Part shown: piece after piece, positions 39,846-44,923 of the stretch
Numbering within the stretch: the first letter of the stretch is position 1
Layout: every line of letters begins with the position of its first letter
From: Candidatus Bipolaricaulota bacterium
GTDB lineage: Bacteria; Bipolaricaulota; Bipolaricaulia; Bipolaricaulales; Bipolaricaulaceae
Length of the DNA: 44,923 bases
Reading direction: 5' to 3'
Assembly: GCA_938083225.1 (NCBI GenBank)
Contig: CALKCH010000029.1
Coordinates: forward strand, 1 to 44,923
The notes under the pieces: model-generated
Told to the model about the DNA's origin: nothing
What the model saw: only the letters and a program-made list of their open reading frames with translations
Databases searched by the model: none
Made by a program: the position numbers and the translations under genes

Positions 39846-41165
39846 GTGCGGGCGTTAGCCTTGGGTTGGGACCTCATTGGACCGGATCTGGTCAGTGCCG
39901 ACTTTCCCAGCGCTGATTCTCTTGGGAGCTTCGACGTGGTGCTGTTCGACCCTCTGCCCCTCCCGGCCCTCTGGCAACCCTACGCGGAACTCTCGCCGGA
40001 CGGGACTTATCGCCTCTATCCCCACCGGGATTTTGGACTTTCTCGTGCCCTGGAAAAACTGTTCCAATCTCGCCAACGCGAGGCGGAAGATCTCCTTTGG
40101 CGGGGAGGGGGCATTTTGGTGGTACGTGTACGGCCAGCCGACGAGGGCGTGATCATCGGAGGAAACCCACCCCACAAATTAGAGCCCTACAGTGTTCTTC
40201 CCAAAGCCTCCCTTGTCTCTGGCCCCCACCATCTGGCGTTGCCTCAAGGGCTCAGGTTTTGGCCTCGCCGCGGCTCGGACGTGAAGGTGGTAGACCCCTT
40301 GCATCCCTTGGCCCCCTACCTCCAGCGCTTCTCCTCCCAAGGGTACGAGGCTGTGCTCACCACAGCTCTGGGCGTTCCCCTTTCGGCCTTCGGCCGGGTG
40401 TTGGCCCAAAACCGCGTGGGCGATCCGCTGGCCTTGGACCTCCCCGTGGGTTCAGGGCGGATCCTCTTCCTCCCCGCGTTCTCCGGCGCCGACCCCCGTG
40501 AGGCCTGGGAACTGTTGCGGCCAGGATTGGCGGAACTCCTCTCCCTGCCCTTGCCAGAAACCGCGCCCGCATGGCTTTCTGGCTACGAGCTTCCCGGAGA
40601 AGAAGAGCTGCGGAAGCGCGAGGAAGAGCTAGCCCAGGAGAGGGAGCGGCTAGATCGCCAGGAAGAAGAGGTGGGGGAGGTCCGCCGAAAGTTTTCTCTC
40701 TTCAAAGCTCTCCTTTACCCCCGGGGAAAAGGAGCTCTGGTACACGCTGCTCAAGCAGCGTTTACGCACCTTGGGTTCCAGGTCAGCTCCCAAGCTTTTT
40801 CCGATTCTTTCCCTGCCGAAAGCTCGGAGGAAGCGTTCCACGTGCGGGTGGGTTATTCTCTGTTTGGTCCCGTGGGTCCGGCGGAACATCGGGCCCTCCT
40901 TTTGGCCGTAGATAAATTGCGTCACGAGGAAGGCCGGGAGGTGCGCGGCCTTCTTCTGTGTTTGGCTCAGCCTGAGCTTGATCCGCGGCGTCGCGGGCCG
41001 CAGTGGGAGGAAGCTGTGGAGCGAGCCAGCCGGGATCACCGCTTTGCCTTGGTTTCCGCCTACGATCTTTTCCGAGCAGTGGGTCAGGTCTTGGCCGGCG
41101 CTGACCCCAAGGAAATCCGGAAAGCTTTGGCGGAAGCGGAGGGACCGTGGAAGCCCCGGTTCTAA
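39846..41165 (+). CDS. Unknown 439-residue protein, C-terminal domain possibly restriction-endonuclease-like
   Basis: I do not recognise this protein. The N-terminal 250 residues alternate strands and helices (SFDVVLFDPLPLPALW, AEDLLWRGGGILVVRVRPADEG, GRILFLPAFSGADP). A Glu/Arg-rich coiled coil follows (about 258-290). The last 150 residues (KALLYPRGKGALVHAAQAAFTHLGF, then VRGLLLCLAQPELDPRRRGPQWEEAVERA and FALVSAYDLFRAV) resemble PD-(D/E)XK nuclease-like domains, but I see no clear D...ExK set, so it could be inactive or unrelated. No Shine-Dalgarno; the GTG lies at the predicted transcription start. It overlaps mraY by 19 nt and is read in the same direction, so the two are co-transcribed. 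Confidence 0.75.
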   Translation: MRALALGWDLIGPDLVSADFPSADSLGSFDVVLFDPLPLPALWQPYAELSPDGTYRLYPHRDFGLSRALEKLFQSRQREAEDLLWRGGGILVVRVRPADEGVIIGGNPPHKLEPYSVLPKASLVSGPHHLALPQGLRFWPRRGSDVKVVDPLHPLAPYLQRFSSQGYEAVLTTALGVPLSAFGRVLAQNRVGDPLALDLPVGSGRILFLPAFSGADPREAWELLRPGLAELLSLPLPETAPAWLSGYELPGEEELRKREEELAQERERLDRQEEEVGEVRRKFSLFKALLYPRGKGALVHAAQAAFTHLGFQVSSQAFSDSFPAESSEEAFHVRVGYSLFGPVGPAEHRALLLAVDKLRHEEGREVRGLLLCLAQPELDPRRRGPQWEEAVERASRDHRFALVSAYDLFRAVGQVLAGADPKEIRKALAEAEGPWKPRF

Positions 41166-42145
41166 GAACTGGGCTCATCCTTGGCCTCCTCGCTTTGCCT
41201 CTTGCCGCCTGGCTCAGCCCAAAAGCTGCGCAAGCCCTGAGAGCTCGGCAACACATCCGGCCCGAAGGTCCGTCCACCCACGGGAAAAAGGCGGGCACGC
41301 CCACCATGGGCGGCGTGGTCCCCCTCTCCCTGGTCCTCCTGGGCACCGGCATCCTTTGGATCCAAGCTGGCCCGGATTGGCCCAGCGCCTTTGCCCTAGC
41401 GTCCACCGTTTTGGGAAGCCTGGTGGGGCTCCTCGATGACCTACGGTCTCAGCGAAAACAGAGTTCTACTGGGTTTTTCCCCCACCAGACCATCCTCGCC
41501 CAATTTTTGGCTGCTCTCTCCCTAGTTTTTTTAGCCACACGCTGGCCGCAAACAGTGCGCTTCCCTTTTTCCAAGCTAAGTGTAATCCTTCCTCTTTGGG
41601 CTTGGATTCCCCTTTTGCTCCTGGGATTCTGGGGTACGGTGAACAGCGTGAACCTGGCCGATGGCATGGACGGTTTGGCCACCGGCCTCTTTCTTCTTGC
41701 CCTCCTGGGCTTGGCTCCGTTGTCCTTGGGTTCAGCAAAGCTCTTGGCCATGAGCTTTTTGGCCGGGGGAGCCGGGCTCGGGTTCCTGTGGGCCAACGCC
41801 TACCCCGCTTCCGTCTTCTTGGGAAACGTGGGGTCCATGGGCCTGGGCGGGTTTCTCTTCGGTTTGGCCTGGAGCTCCGGAGGCATCCTTTTTCTTCCGG
41901 TTGTGGGCGGGGTGTTCGTCATCGAGGCCCTCTCCGACATCCTCCAGGTGGCCAGCTATAAATTGACCGGGGTGCGGCTCCTTAAAATGAGCCCGTTTCA
42001 CCACCACCTGGAAGACGCACCTGTCCCTTGGCCCCATCGCCTGAAAAGTCCGTATTGGCCAGAACCAAAGGTAGTGACGCGCCTTTGGGTTCTGGGAGCC
42101 TTTTTCTCTTTGCTGGGTTTTTTTGCTAGCTTGTGCCGGCCTTGA
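41147..42145 (+). CDS. mraY: Phospho-N-acetylmuramoyl-pentapeptide transferase MraY
   Basis: A 332-residue inner-membrane enzyme that makes lipid I from UDP-MurNAc-pentapeptide and undecaprenyl phosphate. About ten helices. Conserved motifs are GPSTHGKKAGTPTMGGVV, LVGLLDDLRSQRK (DD motif), VNSVNLADGMDGLATGL, GNVGSMGLGGFLFGLA and the HHH cluster MSPFHHHLED. The GTG start has GGAGGG 3 nt upstream and overlaps the 439-residue gene. Unlike the usual dcw cluster, no murE, murF or murD is next to it; its partner here is the unknown gene. The 3' end overlaps the convergent isomerase by 20 nt. Confidence 0.97.
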   Translation: MEAPVLRTGLILGLLALPLAAWLSPKAAQALRARQHIRPEGPSTHGKKAGTPTMGGVVPLSLVLLGTGILWIQAGPDWPSAFALASTVLGSLVGLLDDLRSQRKQSSTGFFPHQTILAQFLAALSLVFLATRWPQTVRFPFSKLSVILPLWAWIPLLLLGFWGTVNSVNLADGMDGLATGLFLLALLGLAPLSLGSAKLLAMSFLAGGAGLGFLWANAYPASVFLGNVGSMGLGGFLFGLAWSSGGILFLPVVGGVFVIEALSDILQVASYKLTGVRLLKMSPFHHHLEDAPVPWPHRLKSPYWPEPKVVTRLWVLGAFFSLLGFFASLCRP

Positions 42146-43151
42146 GGCGCTGTTTCAGCTCCTGAATGGGACGAACAGGCGTGGGATCCACGCCGTTGAG
42201 GAGAGCCAAATAAAAGCTCACCCAGTCGCCGAAGTGGAGGAGCCAGAGGGCCTGGGAAAGGATGCTCTCGCCCTCGCCCCACACCTCCAGGAACGCCAGG
42301 CCGCGGGAGGAGAGCACCTCCTTCAAAATCTCCACGCGCTTGGCGACCCGAGGATGGTCAAAGGAGGTGCGCAGAAAGATCACGAGTCCTTGGGAGAAGA
42401 GCCTGTCCGCCAGTTCATAGCCCACGATCTCGTTGTGGCAAAGCTCGGGGAGCTCTGCCCAACATGCGGGTTGTTTGGCGTTCTCGTTGATCTGAGTTTT
42501 CCAGCGATAGGCCACGGGCGCGGTTGGCCCAGCTCCGTAAACGACGGGCACTTTGTCCCGCAAAGTTTGCGCTAAATCCAGAGCTAGATTATGTGCGGAA
42601 GTAGGAAGGCAGGCGTCGCGCAGCTCCCGCAGCGGGGCGAGCACAGAAGCAGGATCCTCTCGAATATAGCCCAGTCGGGCAAAGCACCCGAGGAGAGGGA
42701 AGAGCAGGAACGCCAAGGCCGCCCGAGGCTGAAAACCCGGGGGCACGGGCACCCAAGGGATTCCCTCCTCTTCGCACAGGGCGGCCAAGGCTCCGCCGGT
42801 GGTGAGAGCTACCGTCCGCTGCGTGCGTCTCAGCCCTTCCCGAAACGCCCCCAGGGTTTCCTCCGTCTCGCCAGAGTAAGAAATGGCGATGAGCAGAGTC
42901 TCGGTGTTCACCCACGCCGGAAGGCGATAGTCCCGCACCGTGATCACGGGCACTAGGGAGAACTTGGCCAAAATGTCGCCAGCGATAGCTGACCCTCCCA
43001 TTCCCAGGACCACTGCATTTTTGAACCCCTGAAGGTTGTTGGGCACGCGACAAGCCAAACCCAAAGCACGCTCAGCTTGTTCGGGAAATCCGCGCAGCGC
43101 TTGAAGCATGCGCCCTTCATCCAAGCGAAGAAGAGCCTCCAGGTCAAGCAT
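42126..43151 (-). CDS. Bifunctional phosphoglucose/phosphomannose isomerase
   Basis: A 341-residue SIS-domain isomerase of glucose-6-phosphate / mannose-6-phosphate, as in archaea and some thermophilic bacteria. The first SIS domain has VVLGMGGSAIAGDIL and the phosphate loop LLIAISYSGETEETLGAF. The second has PVVYGAGPTAPVAYRWKTQINENAKQPACWAELPELCHNEIVGYE, where the active-site E and H lie in ELCHNEIVG. The C terminus (DWVSFYLALLNGVDPTPVRPIQELKQRL) is typical. The ATG has no Shine-Dalgarno and a -10-like TAAACT 6 nt upstream. It would supply mannose-6-phosphate or fructose-6-phosphate for glycolysis and sugar nucleotides. Confidence 0.94.
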   Translation of the reverse strand: MLDLEALLRLDEGRMLQALRGFPEQAERALGLACRVPNNLQGFKNAVVLGMGGSAIAGDILAKFSLVPVITVRDYRLPAWVNTETLLIAISYSGETEETLGAFREGLRRTQRTVALTTGGALAALCEEEGIPWVPVPPGFQPRAALAFLLFPLLGCFARLGYIREDPASVLAPLRELRDACLPTSAHNLALDLAQTLRDKVPVVYGAGPTAPVAYRWKTQINENAKQPACWAELPELCHNEIVGYELADRLFSQGLVIFLRTSFDHPRVAKRVEILKEVLSSRGLAFLEVWGEGESILSQALWLLHFGDWVSFYLALLNGVDPTPVRPIQELKQRLKAGTS

Positions 43152-43157
43152 GAGCTA

Positions 43158-43186
43158 AGTTTACCAGGTTCCCGGGGAACATTGAA
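43158..43186 (-). promoter_or_regulatory. Isomerase promoter, leaderless layout, with palindromic spacer
   Basis: -10 TAAACT (43163-43158) ends 6 nt before the ATG; weak -35 TTCAAT (43186-43181) at 17 nt. The spacer holds the palindrome GTTCC-CGG-GGAAC (43168-43180), a possible operator. Confidence 0.4.
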
Positions 43187-43191
43187 GCCTT

Positions 43192-43761
43192 CTAAATTCC
43201 CAGCCCGAGGAACGGAAGCTCAGCAGGAGGGAGTTTTTCCAGAAGCTCCGGCTTGAGGACGACCCAGGGCTTTGGCGCGAGAACAATGGCGCCAGGAGGC
43301 ACATCCTCTCGGACCACGGCTCCTGCCCCGATGCGTGCTCCTTTTCCGATGCGGACTGGCCCCAGCACCGCCGCATTTGCCCCGATGATCACCCCATCCT
43401 CCACCGTGGGATGGCGCTTTTTCTTCTCCGTGGATACACCGCCTAACACCACTCCCGAATACATGTGCACGTCGTTTCCGATCTCCGCGGTCTCGCCGAT
43501 CACCACGCCCATCCCGTGGTCGATGGTCACTCGCCTTCCCAGCTTGGCGCCGGGGTGGATTTCTACCCCGGTGAAGAGGCGCACAAGGTGCGCCAAGAAT
43601 CGGGCCAAAAGCCGCAGGCGGTGCTGCCAAAGCAGGTGGCTCACGCGATGGGCCCAGACCGCGTGCATTCCCGGGTAAAGGAGGAAAACCTCCAGGCTGC
43701 TGCGCGCCGCAGGATCCCGGACGAGCACAGCTTTTATATCCTCACGGATTCCCCGGAACAT
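43192..43761 (-). CDS. cysE: Serine O-acetyltransferase CysE
   Basis: A 189-residue acetyltransferase that makes O-acetylserine for cysteine synthesis. A helical N-terminal part ([45 protein letters not shown]) is followed by left-handed beta-helix hexapeptide repeats ([31 protein letters not shown], with the catalytic DHG and active-site H). The frame is open upstream, but the ATG at 43761 gives the family N terminus and overlaps cysK by 20 nt. This is the short bacterial form. CysE and CysK normally form the cysteine synthase complex through the CysE C-terminal tail, here ending LPFLGLGI, whose final Ile suits insertion in the CysK active site. Confidence 0.95.
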   Translation of the reverse strand: MFRGIREDIKAVLVRDPAARSSLEVFLLYPGMHAVWAHRVSHLLWQHRLRLLARFLAHLVRLFTGVEIHPGAKLGRRVTIDHGMGVVIGETAEIGNDVHMYSGVVLGGVSTEKKKRHPTVEDGVIIGANAAVLGPVRIGKGARIGAGAVVREDVPPGAIVLAPKPWVVLKPELLEKLPPAELPFLGLGI

Positions 43762-44695
43762 GGGCGCCCCCTTGGTGGTTTCCGAAAAGGCCGGTGGAGA
43801 GGTAACGCTCCCCGGTGTCGGGAAGGACGACGACCAGGATTTTTCCCGCGGACTTCGGCCGGGCGGCCACCTTGAGGGCTGCGGCCACTGCGGCACCCGA
43901 GGAGATCCCGACCAAAAGGCCCTCCTTCCGCGCAAGTTGCCTGGCCGTCTCCGCGGCTTCCTCGTCGGTCACAGTGATGATTTCATCGATCACCGAGCGG
44001 TCCAAAACTTGGGGGACAAAGCCAGCACCGATGCCCTGAATGCGGTGCCGCCCAGGTTTTCCTCCGGAAAGAACGGGCGAGGCTGCAGGCTCCACGGCGA
44101 TCACCTTCACTGTGGGTTTGCGCGCTTTGAGGACCCGGCCGACTCCGGTGATCGTCCCGCCCGTTCCCACGCCAGCTACAAAGATGTCCACCTGGCCGTC
44201 CGTGTCCTGCCAGATCTCCTCGGCCGTGGTCTCCTCGTGGATCTTGGGGTTGGCGGGGTTTTCAAACTGCTGGGGCATGAAGGCGTGGTAACGTTTGGCG
44301 AGCTCCTGAGCGGCGCGCACCGCCCCCGACATCCCCTCCTCTGCCGGGGTAAGCACGATCTCCGCACCCAACGCCTGGAGGATAGCCCGGCGCTCCAGGC
44401 TCATCGTCTCCGGCATGGTGAGGATGAGGCGATAGCCGCGAATAGCGCAGACAAAAGCTAGACCAACGCCGGTGTTTCCGGAGGTGGGTTCCACCACCAT
44501 GCTTCCGGGCCGAAGCAAACCGCGTTCCTCCGCATCGCGGATCATGGCCCAGGCGATGCGATCCTTCACGCTTCCCAAGGGATTTTTCGCCTCAAGCTTC
44601 CCCAAAATTTCGCAGGAAAGACCGGTCCCCAAGCGCGCAAGTCGCACAAGGGGCGTATTTCCAATGAGCTCAATCGCGCTTTCCGCTACCCGCAT
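43742..44695 (-). CDS. cysK: Cysteine synthase A (O-acetylserine sulfhydrylase)
   Basis: A 317-residue PLP enzyme that makes cysteine from O-acetylserine and sulfide. The PLP lysine is in [16 protein letters not shown] near residue 40, the substrate loop is [13 protein letters not shown], the phosphate-binding loop is [16 protein letters not shown] and the C-terminal [12 protein letters not shown] is intact. The ATG at 44695 has AAGGAGGAG 5 nt upstream; a longer frame is open. It is read with cysE and preceded by a leader of about 180 nt (44696-44874) that may regulate it. With cysE it completes cysteine synthesis from serine. Confidence 0.96.
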   Translation of the reverse strand: MRVAESAIELIGNTPLVRLARLGTGLSCEILGKLEAKNPLGSVKDRIAWAMIRDAEERGLLRPGSMVVEPTSGNTGVGLAFVCAIRGYRLILTMPETMSLERRAILQALGAEIVLTPAEEGMSGAVRAAQELAKRYHAFMPQQFENPANPKIHEETTAEEIWQDTDGQVDIFVAGVGTGGTITGVGRVLKARKPTVKVIAVEPAASPVLSGGKPGRHRIQGIGAGFVPQVLDRSVIDEIITVTDEEAAETARQLARKEGLLVGISSGAAVAAALKVAARPKSAGKILVVVLPDTGERYLSTGLFGNHQGGAHVPGNP

Positions 44696-44777
44696 TTTCT
44701 CCTCCTTGAAGACCAACGGGGTTCAGGCCTAAAAAACCACCGCGAACCTGAAAAGGGGCTAAACCTGAAAAAGCGGG

Positions 44778-44864
44778 TTAGCGGCTACACAAAGGGGCGA
44801 AGATCCACGGACCCATAAGCTTTTTCCACTTCCACAAACCCGTCGCGGTCATCATGACCTTCAC
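44778..44864 (-). CDS. Possible 28-residue leader peptide upstream of cysK
   Basis: A short open frame (GTG at 44864, or ATG at 44855 or 44852) begins about 10 nt after the predicted transcription start and ends TAA at 44778. The peptide is MKVMMTATGLWKWKKLMG then PWIFAPLCSR, with three Trp and one Cys. GGGGGTG and AAGG are just upstream of the ATGs. After it, on the minus strand, come T-rich stretches (CGCTTTTT and GGTTTTTTAGG) before cysK. It could be an attenuation leader, or a chance frame; nothing else proves it is translated. Confidence 0.3.
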   Translation of the reverse strand: MKVMMTATGLWKWKKLMGPWIFAPLCSR

Positions 44865-44880
44865 CCCCGCGTTAGGTGCT

Positions 44881-44909
44881 ACTATAGTGCGCACGGTTCA
44901 GCCCGTCAA
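44881..44909 (-). promoter_or_regulatory. Strong promoter of the cysK-cysE operon
   Basis: -35 TTGACG (44909-44904), 17-nt spacer and -10 TATAGT (44886-44881) on the minus strand. Predicted start near 44874, giving a leader of about 180 nt before the cysK ATG. The rest of the leader (44696-44777) has the direct repeat AACCTGAAAA (plus strand) twice and no clear riboswitch or T-box. Confidence 0.75.
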
Positions 44910-44923
44910 TACCCCCTCGCCTT

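Noticed and set aside
44696-44777. T-box or SAM riboswitch in the cysK leader
   Set aside because: The expected T-box sequence (AGGGTGG..ACCGCG) occurs only in part and on the wrong strand, and no SAM-riboswitch core is present.

Overview
This window is a GC-rich, gene-dense stretch of bacterial chromosome. It holds about 38 protein genes and one tRNA, and genes usually overlap or abut within operons. I see no phage, insertion sequence, CRISPR array or rRNA. The gene set suggests a thermophilic, probably anaerobic, diderm bacterium: a tungsten-type aldehyde:ferredoxin oxidoreductase with ferredoxin and flavodiiron protein, LptB with an LptC-like protein, an O-antigen-ligase-type protein, a geranylgeranyl-reductase-type flavoprotein, and GatA. 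Candidate phylum Bipolaricaulota (Acetothermia/OP1) or another deep-branching lineage is my best guess, from gene content only.

Layout. 1-4.1 kb (+): flavodiiron protein (5' end missing), a four-cluster ferredoxin, AOR, an unknown 130-aa protein and a lone ABC ATPase. 4.2-7.85 kb (+): D-Ala-D-Ala ligase, then a metallo-hydrolase / aminotransferase / TlyA operon. 7.8-12.95 kb (-): a PhnD-PhnC-PhnE-PhnE type importer whose two permeases each carry an RDD-like N-terminal domain, followed by a patatin-like lipase. 13-17.7 kb (-): a complete BMP-type nucleoside-like importer. 17.8-18.2 kb: a non-coding stretch rich in hairpins. 18.2-21.2 kb (-): a Crp/Fnr regulator, PAS histidine kinase and receiver-only response regulator. 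21.3-26.2 kb (+): tRNA-Leu(CAG) directly followed by gatA, a geranylgeranyl-reductase-like flavoprotein and a Wzy/O-antigen ligase with TPR repeats. 26.2-33.5 kb (+): secA, then hrcA-grpE-dnaK-dnaJ under a CIRCE element. 33.5-36.4 kb (-): secG, two Opp/Dpp ATPases and rdgB. 36.5-39.4 kb (+): pyrG, an LptC-like protein and lptB. 39.3-43.2 kb: ogt (-), an unknown 439-aa protein and mraY (+), then a phosphoglucose/phosphomannose isomerase (-). 43.2-44.9 kb (-): cysK-cysE behind a long leader.

Three points stand out. First, several genes (secA, pyrG, the Wzy/TPR gene, the 439-aa gene and the sugar isomerase) lack a Shine-Dalgarno and have a -10-like hexamer ending only 6-8 nt before the start codon, which predicts leaderless mRNAs; other genes have good Shine-Dalgarno sites, so the genome appears to use both modes. 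Second, both PhnE-type permeases are fused to RDD-like membrane domains and share an operon with a patatin lipase. Third, gatA begins 8 nt after the tRNA-Leu with no other usable start, so the two probably share one transcript. All functional calls come from reading motifs by eye; no database search was run.
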